64,000 bases of DNA from Actinoplanes xinjiangensis (GCF_003148685.1 NZ_QGGR01000006.1:248001-312000); one strand, 5' to 3'; shown: positions 33,587 to 43,300, counted from the first letter of the stretch. Notes: generated from the sequence alone by a model not told the origin. Program-made: numbers and translations.

Positions 33587-34022
33587 AAGCCGTCGTCGCA
33601 CTGCTCGCGGCCGCCGCTCTCGTTCCGGGCGTCCCGGCGCACCCGGCCGAGGCCGGGCGGCAATCAACCACCGGTGCCCCGGCCGGGCCGGCCACGGTCG
33701 AGCCGGAAGCGACGGCCGGGCCGGTCGCGGGGGAGCCGCCATCGACCGCCGGGACGGCTGCGGTGGAGCCGCAGCTGATCGCCAGGTCGACCTGGGCCGG
33801 CAGCGGGAGCTGACCGGAGTCGGGGCCGTCTTCACCGCGAGCGGCACGGTCCGGTACTGCGTGGAGACGTCGGCTGACGGGCGCCGGTGGACGACCGTGG
33901 CCCGCGACGTCACCGGCGGCCGGACCGGGTTCACCGGCCTGGGCTGGCACGTGCGGATTACGGCCACCGGCTTTACCGGCCCGGTCCGGCTCGATGCGGC
34001 GACGGTGCCGGGCACCCGGTAG
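33583..34022 (+). pseudogene. Frameshifted small secreted discoidin-like (F5/8C) protein
   Basis: The GTG at 33583 opens a signal-peptide-like start (VKAVVALLAAAALVPGVPA) but that frame stops at 33813. From about 33734 the next frame reads AAIDRRDGCGGAAADRQVDLGRQRELTGV and continues to a stop at 34022, with VETSADGRRWTTVARDVTG as in F5/8C (discoidin) domains. One extra base in the G run at 33729-33733 would join the frames. So either a G was lost in the genome (or assembly) or the gene is decayed. It would be a sugar-binding partner of the CE12 esterase. Confidence 0.7.
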
Positions 34023-34073
34023 ACCCCGATCCGGTACGCACCACGTGGGCGCCCGGCGCGCGGGGCCCGGGGG

Positions 34074-34283
34074 TCAGTCGCCCGGCCCGGCCAGGGTGTA
34101 CGCGACCAGGGCGTTGGCGTGCCCGTGCCCGAGCCCGTGCTCGGTCTTGAGCCAGGTGACCAGTTCGCCGTGCCGGGTCAGCGGGGAGGAGCGGATGAGT
34201 TCCGTCCAGTGCGCGATCGGCTGGCCGTACTTCTTCTCGATCGACGGAAAGTAGCTGGCGGGTCCTTTTACCGGTTCGGTCAT
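34074..34283 (-). CDS. DUF4287 protein
   Basis: A 69-residue protein with the DUF4287 pattern: YFPSIEKKYGQPIAHW, then LVTWLKTEHGLGHGHANALVAY. The family is widespread in actinomycetes and has no known function. The gene stands alone. Confidence 0.9.
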   Translation of the reverse strand: MTEPVKGPASYFPSIEKKYGQPIAHWTELIRSSPLTRHGELVTWLKTEHGLGHGHANALVAYTLAGPGD

Positions 34284-34331
34284 GCATGGGTGGACCGGCT
34301 CGGGGCCGCAAACTCATCGGTCCCCGCAGGA

Positions 34332-34832
34332 TCAGTTGGTGGCATGCGCTCCGTGGTCGCTGACCTGCGCGTCGAACCAGTGGTGCAGGGCTTCACGGAG
34401 GCCGGTGTCGGTGGTGGTGTAGGTGACACGGCCACCGTCGGTGGTCGGCGTGTAGTCGATGGCGACACGCCCGCCGTGGGCGCGGAGTTCCCGCAGGCCG
34501 GGCATCTCGGTGCCGTGGATGGCGGCCGGGTCGGTGAAGTCGCCGCCGCGGAAGCGTTCCACCTCGGCGGTCAGGTGATCGCGGATGAGGGAGACCTGGG
34601 TGGCGTCGCGTGGGTCGTCGGCGACCACGGTCTGCACGCCACCGGTGTCGTTCTTGGCGAACCGGTGGGTGGTGCGCTCCAGGTCGAACGGCATGACCGA
34701 CGCGCCCCGGGAGGCGACCTCGGCCTGCCGCCCGGGGGTGTCCGCCGGTGTGCCGCCGCCGGTGCATCCGGTGAGAAGCAGGGTCGTGGTGGCGGCGAGC
34801 GCCAGGATGCGGTGGATGTCAGGACGTTTCAT
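34332..34832 (-). CDS. Lipoprotein in operon with a MarR regulator
   Basis: A 166-residue lipoprotein; residues 1-22 are a signal with lipobox LLTG-C. The mature part has SRGASVMPFDLERTTHRF, VVADDPRDATQVSLIRDHLTAE and DFTDPAAIHGTEMPGL, which occur in a family often mislabelled aspartate carbamoyltransferase in databases, from memory; no carbamoyltransferase motif is present. Its ATG overlaps the MarR gene by 14 bp, so it is the second gene of that operon and probably responds to the same ligand. Confidence 0.8.
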   Translation of the reverse strand: MKRPDIHRILALAATTTLLLTGCTGGGTPADTPGRQAEVASRGASVMPFDLERTTHRFAKNDTGGVQTVVADDPRDATQVSLIRDHLTAEVERFRGGDFTDPAAIHGTEMPGLRELRAHGGRVAIDYTPTTDGGRVTYTTTDTGLREALHHWFDAQVSDHGAHATN

Positions 34833-35256
34833 CGGCGGCCTCCGCGAGGATGTGCAGCGCGGCCACGACGGCGCCGCGCTGGGTGTCGGGAATGCGGTCG
34901 AGGACGGAGGTCAGCCGATCGCGGCGGGCGTCGGCCTGCCGGGCGGCGGCGGTGGCCCCGGTCTCGGTGAGCAGCAGCAGGACGCCCCGGCCGTCGTCGC
35001 CGGCGGTCTCGCGCCGGATCCAGCCACGGTTGACCAGGTTGGTGACCAGGCGGCTGACGGTGCTCTTCTCCAGCCGCAGCCGGCGTGCCAGGTCGACCTG
35101 ACGGAGGCGGCCGTCCCGGGCGATCTCCACCATGGCGTGGGCCTCGGAGACCGGTAGCGGTTGCCCGCACGGGGTGCGGTCGGGTTGATGCAGGCCGAAC
35201 TCGCGGACGAACCGCATGAGTGCTTCCTGGGCGGCGTCGACCTCACCGGGTTGCAT
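34819..35256 (-). CDS. MarR-family regulator
   Basis: A 145-residue winged-helix protein. The recognition region is LRQVDLARRLRLEKSTVSRLVTNLVNRGWI, followed by the wing (DDGRGVLLLLTETG). ATG at 35256 was chosen over one 12 codons upstream, which would place the operator-like site inside the gene. It is first in an operon with the lipoprotein and probably represses itself. Confidence 0.9.
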   Translation of the reverse strand: MQPGEVDAAQEALMRFVREFGLHQPDRTPCGQPLPVSEAHAMVEIARDGRLRQVDLARRLRLEKSTVSRLVTNLVNRGWIRRETAGDDGRGVLLLLTETGATAAARQADARRDRLTSVLDRIPDTQRGAVVAALHILAEAADETS

Positions 35257-35269
35257 GGTTCGACCGTAC

Positions 35270-35281
35270 AACCAGTTGGTT
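35270..35281. promoter_or_regulatory. Candidate MarR operator
   Basis: AACCA-GT-TGGTT lies 14 bp upstream of the MarR start, with further related AACC half-sites around it. Position suggests autoregulation. Confidence 0.5.
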
Positions 35282-35417
35282 CGATGATGCAACCATCACG
35301 TCGGAGAGTGCCGCGGCGCTGCACGAAGGCCTGGTGCCGGGCCCGGACCGGCTCGCCATCCGGACCGCCGGTCCCCGGGGTGTGCGCGGGAGCCGCTCCG
35401 GCTGGTTAACTGATGGC

Positions 35418-35816
35418 ATGACCTTCTCCTCACGCCGCGCGGGCCGTCGGTCCGCCGCGACCGTGAGTGTGGTCCTGATGGTGTTCCTGTCCCTGCTGGC
35501 CGCGATCGGGTTCGCCCCGGCCGGGCCGGAGGCGGCCGAGGTCACGCGCGTCCATCACGAGGTCGTCTTCCTGGTCACCGACGCCGCGCCGCCGTCGTCG
35601 TGCGGGCACGACCACACCGGCGAGGAGTCGCCGTTGCACGGTTACGCCACCGCGTCGACGGTGACGCCGCGCCTGCGCCCGGCCGCCGACGATGCCTGTG
35701 TCACGGTCCTGCCCGTGCGTGCCGTCGGGGCCCACGTGTCCGCCGGCGCTCCGGCCGCCGTCGCCATCACCCTGCCTGACGCCGACCCGGCCAGGCTGGG
35801 CGTGTTGCGGGTCTAG
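35418..35816 (+). CDS. Small exported or membrane-anchored hypothetical protein
   Basis: A 132-residue protein with a basic start (SSRRAGRRSAA), a hydrophobic segment (TVSVVLMVFLSLLAAIGFA) and an outer part with SSCGHDHTGEESPLHGY and one more cysteine (DDACVTVL). The pair of cysteines and the His/Asp cluster could matter for disulfides or metal binding. It lies upstream of the DsbA-VKOR operon, separated by short repeats. No family recognised. Confidence 0.6.
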   Translation: MTFSSRRAGRRSAATVSVVLMVFLSLLAAIGFAPAGPEAAEVTRVHHEVVFLVTDAAPPSSCGHDHTGEESPLHGYATASTVTPRLRPAADDACVTVLPVRAVGAHVSAGAPAAVAITLPDADPARLGVLRV

Positions 35817-35822
35817 AAGCCC

Positions 35823-35861
35823 GCACCCCCGCACCGCACCCCCGCACCGCACCCCCGCACC
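35823..35861. repeat. Three tandem 13-bp repeats (GCACCCCCGCACC)
   Basis: Three exact head-to-tail copies begin just after the stop of the small exported protein. C-rich short tandem repeats like this are prone to slippage. Confidence 0.9.
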
Positions 35862-35993
35862 GGCACCGACGTGTGCCGTGTCCCCGGTGTCGTGTGCCGT
35901 TCCGCACTCCTCTTCTGCTCCACCACCACCGCCGGGCCCCGGGCCGCGGGCGGAGCCACCGCATCTCCCGTAACTCCAGAGAGGAACCGCGCC

Positions 35994-36710
35994 ATGCCGT
36001 CGAAATCAGCCAGGACGCTCCCGAAGAAGAAGGCCGGCAGGGCCACCCGGCAGCTGACCCGGGCGCCCGGTATGAGTACCAACCTGAAGGTGACCCTGGG
36101 TGTCCTCGGTGCGGCCGTGGCCGTGCTGCTGCTCGTGGTCGTGGTCCGGCTGACCGAATCCGGACCGGCCGAGGGCGCCCGGGTGGTGCGCGACGTCAGC
36201 CACCGGTTGTCCACCGCCCCCGACGGCAGAGTCACCGTCGTCGAGTTCCTCGACTTCGAGTGCGAGGCCTGCGGTGCGGCGTATCCCGGCGTGGAACGAC
36301 TGCGTGCCGAATACGGCGACCGGATCACCTACGTGGTGCGGTACTTCCCGATCGCGAGCCACCCGAACGCCTACACCTCGGCCCACGCCGCCGAGGCGGC
36401 GGCACGACAGGGCGCCTTCGAGCGGATGTACGTCAAACTCTTCGACAACCAGTCGGTGTGGGGACACCGGCAGGAATCCCAGGCCGCGATCTTCGAGGGG
36501 TACGCCGGCGAACTCGGCCTCGACCTGACGAGGTTCCGGGCCGACGTGGCGAGTGACGCGGTCGCCGAGCGGGTCAGGTCGGACGCTGCCGACGGGGAGG
36601 CGCTCGGTGTCACCGGCACACCGACGTTCTTCGTCAACGGTGAGAAGTACACCGGGCAGCCGTCCTACGAGGCGCTCAAGGCCACCGTCGACAAGGCACT
36701 CGGGCAATGA
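35994..36710 (+). CDS. Membrane-anchored DsbA-family thiol oxidoreductase
   Basis: A 238-residue protein: a basic cytoplasmic start, one transmembrane anchor (about 31-53) and a thioredoxin/DsbA domain outside. The active site is FECEACGAAYPG (CEAC) and the cis-proline loop is GVTGTPTFFVNG. It oxidises cysteine pairs in exported proteins. The stop overlaps the VKOR start as ATGA, so the redox partner is encoded in the same operon, as in mycobacteria where DsbA-like proteins are reoxidised by VKOR. Confidence 0.92.
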   Translation: MPSKSARTLPKKKAGRATRQLTRAPGMSTNLKVTLGVLGAAVAVLLLVVVVRLTESGPAEGARVVRDVSHRLSTAPDGRVTVVEFLDFECEACGAAYPGVERLRAEYGDRITYVVRYFPIASHPNAYTSAHAAEAAARQGAFERMYVKLFDNQSVWGHRQESQAAIFEGYAGELGLDLTRFRADVASDAVAERVRSDAADGEALGVTGTPTFFVNGEKYTGQPSYEALKATVDKALGQ

Positions 36711-37351
36711 CCGGCGAGGTGCGGACCGGTGAGGTGCGTGCCGGCGGAGTGCGGACCGCCGAGGTGCGGCCGGTGCTGACCGACCGGCTGATCGGCGCGA
36801 TCCTCACCGTCGGCGGTCTGGCCGGGACGCTGGCGGCGTTCGTGCTGATGGTCGAAAAGGTGGCGCTGCTCAAGGACCCGTCCTACACGCCGTCGTGCTC
36901 GATCAACCCGATCCTGTCCTGCGGGTCGGTCATGACGACCGCGCAGGCGGAGGTCTTCGGGTTCCCCAACCCGCTGATCGGGGTGGCGGCCTTCCCGGTG
37001 GTGGCGGCGACCGGGGTGGCGTTGCTGGCCGGGGTGCGGCTGCCGTCCTGGTGGTTCCGGGCGGTGCAGGCCGGCGCCCTGTTCGGGGTCGCTCTCGTGC
37101 ACTGGCTGTTCTACCAGAGCCTCTACCGCATCGGCGCGCTCTGCCCGTACTGCATGGTGGTCTGGGTCGTCATGATCGTGGTCTTCTGCTATCTGACGCT
37201 CTTCAACGCCGAACGCGGGTATCTGCCCGCACCGCGCCGCCCGACCCGGCTGCTGCTGATGGTGCACAGCACCGTGCCGCTGGTGTGGCTGCTGGTCCTG
37301 GCCGGGCTGATCGGCGTGCGGTTCTGGGGCTACTGGAGCACCCTGCTGTGA
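36707..37351 (+). CDS. Vitamin K epoxide reductase (VKOR) family, DsbB-like
   Basis: A 214-residue protein with about five transmembrane helices. The outer-loop cysteine pair is SCSINPILSCGSVM and the quinone-proximal pair is ALCPYC. VKOR homologues reoxidise DsbA with menaquinone and so power disulfide formation in actinobacteria. The N-terminus has four 5-residue repeats (TGEVR, TGEVR, AGGVR, TAEVR) encoded by 15-bp repeats, which is unusual. It is the second gene of the DsbA operon. Confidence 0.93.
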   Translation: MTGEVRTGEVRAGGVRTAEVRPVLTDRLIGAILTVGGLAGTLAAFVLMVEKVALLKDPSYTPSCSINPILSCGSVMTTAQAEVFGFPNPLIGVAAFPVVAATGVALLAGVRLPSWWFRAVQAGALFGVALVHWLFYQSLYRIGALCPYCMVVWVVMIVVFCYLTLFNAERGYLPAPRRPTRLLLMVHSTVPLVWLLVLAGLIGVRFWGYWSTLL

Positions 37352-37493
37352 GCCGCGGGCCGGTGGGCTCCTCGGCTGAGCGTGCTCCGGGTGACGCTGT
37401 GGTGCCTAACGGGTGACGCAATGTGACTACAGGTGGGTTCGTTCTGCCGGCGGGTAGCGGAGGGTGCACAGCCCCCTGGATGAAGGAGCCACA

Positions 37494-38258
37494 GTGATCA
37501 CTCGGGAGAAGATCGATTCGCTGTACGGGTACGACGTGTACGACAGCACCGGAGACAAGGTCGGCAGTATCGGAGCGGTGTGGACCGACGGCGCCGGAGA
37601 GCCGGCCTGGGCCAGCGTACGGACCGGGTGGTTCGGGCTGGGCGAGTCGCTGGTGCCGTTGCGTGACGCCGACCTGCAAGGGGAGCGGGTGGTGGTGCCG
37701 TTCGAGAAGGCGTACATCAAGGACGCCCCCGACGTCGACGCCGAGGTCGACGAGCCGCTGTCCGGCGACGAGGTGGTCCGGCTGTACCAGTACTACGCGA
37801 TGAGCTGGGACGGCAGTGGCCGTACCGGCCGCGCGAAGGCACAGCGCGGCCGCCGGGCCGGGCAGGGTGGGACCGACGACGCGATGACCCGGTCGGAGGA
37901 GCGGCTGGCCGTCGGAACCGAGGCCGAGGCGGTCGGGCGGGCCCGGCTGCGCAAGTACGTGGTGACCGAGCAGCAGCAGGTCAACGTCCCGGTGGCCCGT
38001 GAGGAGGCGAGGATCGAGCGGGAACCGATCACCGACGCCAACCGGGCCCGGTCCGTCGACGGTCCGGACATCACCGAGGCGGAGCACGAGACCACCCTGT
38101 ACGCCCAGCGTCCGGTCGTGGACACGGAGGTGGTGCCGGTGGAGCGGGTCCGGCTCGGCACCGAGACGGTCACCGAGCAGCGCAACGTGCAGGGCCGGGT
38201 CCGTAAGGAACGCATCGAGGCCGACCTGCCCGGCGAGGGTCGCCGCCCGGTCGACTGA
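37494..38258 (+). CDS. PRC-barrel and DUF2382 (YsnF/AvaK) domain protein
   Basis: A 254-residue protein. The N-terminal PRC-barrel (ITREKIDSLYGYDVYDSTGDKVGSIGAVW to about residue 85) is followed by a charged linker and a DUF2382 domain with two repeats (LRKYVVTEQQQVNVPVAREEARIEREPI and ERVRLGTETVTEQRNVQGRVRKERIEA). This pairing is common in general-stress proteins of actinomycetes and Deinococcus. GTG at 37494 has AAGGAG 6 nt upstream. A GGGTAG hexamer about 40 bp upstream recalls SigB-type -10 elements, but the matching -35 is poor. Confidence 0.9.
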   Translation: MITREKIDSLYGYDVYDSTGDKVGSIGAVWTDGAGEPAWASVRTGWFGLGESLVPLRDADLQGERVVVPFEKAYIKDAPDVDAEVDEPLSGDEVVRLYQYYAMSWDGSGRTGRAKAQRGRRAGQGGTDDAMTRSEERLAVGTEAEAVGRARLRKYVVTEQQQVNVPVAREEARIEREPITDANRARSVDGPDITEAEHETTLYAQRPVVDTEVVPVERVRLGTETVTEQRNVQGRVRKERIEADLPGEGRRPVD

Positions 38259-38266
38259 CCGGCGGC

Positions 38267-38303
38267 CCGGCCGGCGCCGACCCCACCGGTCGACGCCGGC
38301 CGG
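38267..38303. terminator. GC-rich hairpin between convergent genes
   Basis: 16-bp arms (38267-38282 and 38288-38303) with one mismatch and a 5-nt loop, 8 bp after the PRC-barrel stop and before the end of the convergent S1 protease gene. There is no U-tract, as is usual in actinomycetes, so it may serve both strands. Confidence 0.7.
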
Positions 38304-38340
38304 CGCCCGCGGGCCCGCCCGATCGGTCCGGACGGTGCGG

Positions 38341-39243
38341 TCACCGGCTCGGTAGCCGGGTGGCCGCGCCGGCCGAACGGGCGCGCCCGCCCCGCCGGAC
38401 GATGACGGCCACCGCCAGCGCGCCCGCCGCCACCAGCACCAGCGCCGCCGGCAGGAGGAACCGGCCGCCGTTCCGGCCGGAGTCCATCGTGCCGGTGATC
38501 CATGCGGCGAGACCGTCCGTGCGGGCACCGAGGTCGGCGCCGGTGTGGGGGCATTCCGGGCCGGTGCTGACCACCGCCACCAGTTCGGGCGCTGCGTCCG
38601 GTCGTTCCCGGAAGTACGGTCCGCCGGAGTCGTGCGGGCATGCGCTGGTGTCCGGGCGCGGGGAACTGCCGGAGACCTCCAGCACCGACGCACCGACGCC
38701 GTCGACGATGAAGACTCCCGTCTGCAGCCGGGGTGACGTCTCGACGTCGGTGTCCTCGGTCCGGCCGTACCCGGTCAGCCGGACCTTCTCCCCGGCGGCG
38801 GGCGGGCTGGTGGCCATCCGCAGCGGCTCGATGCCGGTGACGGCCGTCTCCAGTTCGGCGAGTGCGACGTCGCCGGTCTCGGCCTGGTGCACCCCGATGA
38901 CGTCGATCTGCCGGCCGGCCGTCCCGCGCAGGTCGGTGCGGCCGACGGTCGCGGTCGTGGAGCGGGCCACCGTACGGCTGACATGCCGGCCGTCACCGTC
39001 GCGGAAACAGTGACCGGCGGTGATCACCCATCGCGGTGCGATCAGTGCTCCGGAACACGAACTGTCCCGGGTACCGCCGTCGCCGGTCGGCAGTCCGGTC
39101 ATGGTGAGCCGCACCGAGAAGGGATATCCGCCCTCGGGCACGTCGTCGCCGTAGGCGATCGCCGCCGCCGGCCGGGCGCCACCCATCACCGCGACAACGG
39201 CCACCACCAGGACGTGGAGACACCTGAGCAGGACCCGTCGCAT
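38341..39243 (-). CDS. Trypsin-like S1 serine protease with C-terminal membrane anchor
   Basis: A 300-residue exported protease. A signal peptide precedes IAYGDDVPEGGYPFSVRL. The triad is His in VITAGHCF, Asp in TGDVALAELE and Ser in PHDSGGPYF, where the usual GDSGGP has His for Gly. A hydrophobic segment (LLPAALVLVAAGALAVAVIV) plus RRGGRAR closes the protein, so it is held at the outer face of the membrane. Cysteines around the active His and Ser suggest disulfides made by the nearby DsbA-VKOR pair. Substrate unknown. Confidence 0.9.
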   Translation of the reverse strand: MRRVLLRCLHVLVVAVVAVMGGARPAAAIAYGDDVPEGGYPFSVRLTMTGLPTGDGGTRDSSCSGALIAPRWVITAGHCFRDGDGRHVSRTVARSTTATVGRTDLRGTAGRQIDVIGVHQAETGDVALAELETAVTGIEPLRMATSPPAAGEKVRLTGYGRTEDTDVETSPRLQTGVFIVDGVGASVLEVSGSSPRPDTSACPHDSGGPYFRERPDAAPELVAVVSTGPECPHTGADLGARTDGLAAWITGTMDSGRNGGRFLLPAALVLVAAGALAVAVIVRRGGRARSAGAATRLPSR

Positions 39244-39323
39244 GTGAACCACCCCGTCGAACCGAACACGTCAGAGGCGGCCATGATGCCGATCCCGTGG
39301 TCGGCGCGGCGTCAGCGGTGTCC

Positions 39324-40187
39324 TTATGGGATCTTTATCCCCGCGGCCGGGGAAGCTCCGGCCGGCATGTAGTCCTCCAGCAGAGCCGGGGTCAGGCCGG
39401 CCCGGTGGATGGCCTTCAGCGCGCCGACGAAATCGGCGCGGAACGCCTCGCGGAAGTGCATCAGAAGGATGTCGCCCGGCTTGACCGGTTTACCGGTCTG
39501 GTACCGGACCTTGCCCTTGTGCACCGTCTCGGTCCACATGAAGGCCGCCGTCATCCCGCAGTCCTTCGCCGCACGCAGCGTGGTGGCGTCCTTCTCGCCG
39601 TACGGGGGCCGGAACAGTGTCGGCCGCCGCAGGAACCACGCGCCGAGTTCGTCCGCCGAATCGCAGATCTCGCGCCGCTGGAACTCGTAGGACCGCCCGC
39701 GCAGCCCCGCATGGGTGACCGTGTGCGCCTCGACGACCGCGCCCGCGTCGATCATCGGCCGGAAGTATCCGGGATCGTCACGGATGGTGTCGGTCGTCAG
39801 GAACAGCGTGACCGGCACACCCGCGGCCGCGATCAGCTCCTGCGCCTCCGGCAGCTTCAGGGCACCGTCGTCGATGGTGAGGAAGGCGACCTTCTGGTCG
39901 GTCGGGATCCGGTGCAGATACTCCACCGAGTCGCCCTCGGGCAGGGTGATCGGCTGCGGCGGTGGAGCGGGGGCGAAGTCGGGGATGCCGTACCGGGCCC
40001 GCCGGGCCGCGAGCGCGGCCCCGTCGTCCGCGGCGGGCGGCGCCGGGGAGACCGCCGGCGATCCGGACGGCACGGGAGCGGACGCCGAGGTGCCCGGCTC
40101 CGGCCCGCCGGCGGTCGCCGAGCAGGCGGCCAGCACCGTCACCGCCGCGGCCGCCGTCATCGCCTGAACAATCTTCGCGTAACGCAC
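39324..40187 (-). CDS. Polysaccharide deacetylase (NodB/CE4) lipoprotein
   Basis: A 287-residue lipoprotein when started at GTG 40187 (a longer start at 40253 is possible but would bury the signal). Lipobox LAA-C at about residue 22 is followed by a Ser/Pro linker. The NodB domain has the five motifs: FLTIDDG (MT1), EAHTVTHAGL (MT2, metal His), RPPYGEKD (MT3), MWTETV (MT4) and LLMHFR (MT5). The first motif is TIDDG rather than TFDDG. It would remove N-acetyl groups from peptidoglycan or another surface glycan. Confidence 0.9.
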   Translation of the reverse strand: MRYAKIVQAMTAAAAVTVLAACSATAGGPEPGTSASAPVPSGSPAVSPAPPAADDGAALAARRARYGIPDFAPAPPPQPITLPEGDSVEYLHRIPTDQKVAFLTIDDGALKLPEAQELIAAAGVPVTLFLTTDTIRDDPGYFRPMIDAGAVVEAHTVTHAGLRGRSYEFQRREICDSADELGAWFLRRPTLFRPPYGEKDATTLRAAKDCGMTAAFMWTETVHKGKVRYQTGKPVKPGDILLMHFREAFRADFVGALKAIHRAGLTPALLEDYMPAGASPAAGIKIP

Positions 40188-40290
40188 CGCGCGATACTGG
40201 TCGGTCGGGTGTGAAGCAGCGGTGAAGGGGCTGCCGGTGGTGGCCTTGCTCACCCCTGCGGTGAACCCTCGGGGCGCTCCTTCGCGCGGC

Positions 40291-40326
40291 GGGGAGGGGC
40301 GGGCGACCTGGCACCCGACCCTCCCC
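40291..40326 (-). terminator. Hairpin downstream of the GH59-like gene
   Basis: GGGGAGGG (40291-40298) pairs with CCCTCCCC (40319-40326), with an inner CGGG/CCCG. It begins 14 bp after the GH59 stop on the minus strand and separates it from the deacetylase gene. Confidence 0.55.
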
Positions 40327-40339
40327 GGGACGCGCCGGT

Positions 40340-43300
40340 TCAGCAGCCGCCCACAGTGTGCCAGGGGCCGTACGGGTCACCCGGCTCCTGGTTGCGGGTC
40401 CACCACTTCGCCTGCCACAGCCGGCCCTCGTGGTGCACCACCTCGCCGCCGGTGTAGATCCACGACGTCGTCCACCCGAGGTGACTGCCGGTTCCGCAGG
40501 TGACCGGTGTGCCGACCTCGGCCCAGGCGCCCCACGGGGAGGTCCCGGGCGTCTGGCCGCGCGTCCACCACTGCGCCGCGTAGTTGCGCCCGTCGTGCCG
40601 GACCAGGCTGCCGGTGGTGTAGACCGTGGTCGCCGACCAGGCCGCCGGGACCACCTCGATCCGGTGCGACGCCGACACGTGCGGCAGGGCGGCGGACGTC
40701 GCCGTGATGACGGCCGAGCCGTGGGCGATGCCGGTCACCACCCCGCCGGCGGACACACTTGCCACCGCCGGGTTCGACGACTGCCAGGTCACCGCCGGGT
40801 CGGCCTGCGCCGGCTCGACCCCGGCCACCAGGGTGACCTGCCGTCCGGGCGTCACCTCCGCCGGCCCGGTGACGGTGACCGCCTTCGGCACCCAGAACGG
40901 CGTGACCGGTGCGGAGGGTGCGGAGTGCGGTGAGGTGCCCGCGCCGTTGTGGGCCACGACCGTGAAGGTGTACGCCGTACCGTTGACGAGCCCCGGCACC
41001 CGGCATCCACTCACGTCCGTGGCGGTGCAGGTGGCATCGCCCGGCGAGGCCGTCACGGTGTACCCGGTGATCGGTGACCCGCCGTCGGAGTCCGGTGCCG
41101 CCCACGTGACCTGCGCGGTGGTGTCCCCGGCGACGGCCGTGACGCCGGCCGGGGCGTCCGGCGTGGTCCGGTTCACGGCGAGCCAGCTGATGACCGGGTC
41201 CTGCGATCCGGTCTTCGCCACCGTGTAGGTGACCACGGTCGGCGTGCCGACGGTGAACGACACCGTGCCGGTGGCGCGGGTACTGGTGGCGTTCAGGGTG
41301 ACCGGGGTGCCGGTCACCGTGGTGCCGCCGACCGTGACGTTCTGCGACATGGGCCGGTTCTGGCCCCACCACTCGGTGAAACCGGCGGTCAGCACGTACC
41401 GGCCGGGGTCGAGTGGCAGCCGGTAGCGGATGGTCTTGTTGCTTCCCGCCCAGGTCCCGGTGGAGTACTTGTCCGCCGGGTCGGTGCCGCCCTTGACCGT
41501 GATGCCGTCGGCGACGTGGCCCCAGTCGCCGGCGCCGGCCGAGATCTGGTCGGCCGATCCGTTGCGCAGCGTCGTGACGGAACCGGAGACCGCCTGGAAC
41601 TGCGGGGAGCTCTGCCCGGCGGCCAGTCCGGCGTCGATGTAGTAGACCAGCGACGGCGGTACCACCTCGTAGCGGACGGTGAACGCCTGCTTGCGGCCGT
41701 CGGCGTAGGCGTCGTTCGTCCAGCCCTCCAGCGTCACCGTCGTGTAGGCCGCCCGGGTGGTCCTGCGGCTGGCGGCGGTCCAGGTCACCTGGTGCGGCCG
41801 GCCGTCGATGACGACCGTGGCCGGCAGGTCTCCGCGGGTCGGCACGGCACCGGCGAGACCGAGGTCGCGCCGGGTGTCGGTGACGTCGGCGGGCCGCAGA
41901 TCGTCGGCGGCGGCGGTGAGCCGGGCCGCGATCTGCGCGACACCGACCGTGTCCAGGCCCGGCCGGCCGTTCGATGCCGCGGTGGCCTGGTCGCGGGTGG
42001 CGGCGAACACCGCCCACGACTGTGGCGACCAGTCGGCCTCGACCGGGTCGCCGGCGGCGGTCAGCGCGTCCCGGACCGGGGTCGTGTCGACGGGCCCGTC
42101 CACGTCACCGGAGATCGCGGTGACGGCGTCGAGGACCAGCGTCCCCGACCGCAGCGTGAACGTCGCCGTGTGCGGGCCGTCGGCGAGACCTCTCAGGGTG
42201 TACGTGGCCTGGCGCTTACCACTGGCACGGGTGGTGGCACCGGCGGCCAGCGGCTTGCCGTCGACGGTGACGTCCAGGGTGGCGGTGCCGGTGTTGCCGC
42301 CGATCAGGTCGAGGCCGGTGCCGGTGAACCCGGCGGTGACCGTGGCGCCGGCGGTCGTGCCGGTGGAGGTCGACCGGTGCCAGTCCATGGCGTCGCCGGA
42401 CGCGGCCCGGTGACTCCACGTGCCGGTGTAGGCCAGGGAGCCGTCCATGTTGTCGACAAGCGATACGGCGTACGGCGAGAAGCCCTTGATCTTCTCGATC
42501 CGGAGATTGTCGAAGCCGGTGCGGTGGAAGTCGCTGGACAGGTTGACCCGGCCGGCGAGTTCCGGCGTGGGGTCGGTCCAGCTGTGGACCGCGGTGCCGT
42601 CGACGAAGGCGGTGACGGTCGCGCCCTTGGCCTCCACGGCGAGGTGGTAGCCGTCGGCGGGGGGGCGGGTGCCGGTCGCGACGGTGGTGCCGTGCCTGCT
42701 GAAGGTCCAGGTGCCGGCGCGGTTGATCCGGATCAGGTAGGCGGCGCTGTCGGCGGTCATCCCGCTCTGCTGGCGTACGCCGAGGCCGGCGGAGCCACCG
42801 GCGGGGTCGGGGAACGAGACGTCGACGCCCGCCTTGTAGTTCTGCCAGTGGAAGTCGCCGACGAGGGTGTTGGGGGTGGTGCGGTTCCAGGCCGCGGTGT
42901 CCTTCATCGACTGGTCCATCAGCTGGTACAGGACGTCGCCGTCGACCTGCCAGGCGCCGGTCTGGTCGACCAGGTAGCGGGGTTCGCCGCCCCGTGAGGC
43001 CAGGTAGGGCCGGGTCTGCCCGCCGACCTTGACGTCGCCTTCCTCGGCGTAGTCGAAGTCGTCGGCGTACAGGACGGTGTCGCGGGTGTCGGGGGTCTTA
43101 CCGGTCGCGTCGGTGTCCAGGACCGTACGGGGCAGCGTCTCGGGCAGCGGCTCCACCGGCTCGGCGTCGAGCGTGGTGAAGGTGACGATCGACCGCGGCG
43201 GGACCTGATAGGTGTAGTAGCCGTCGCCGGCCGGCCGCAGCGTGTCGACCAGGCGCATGTGGTGGGCGGCCCGGGTCTCCCAGACCTTGAGGGCCGGATC

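Noticed and set aside
34332..34832. Aspartate carbamoyltransferase
   Set aside because: The name occurs for similar lipoproteins, but there is a lipobox and no carbamoyl-phosphate motif.
37431..37457. SigB-type promoter before the PRC-barrel gene
   Set aside because: GGGTAG is present, but no -35 element lies at the expected spacing, so it is not listed as a feature.
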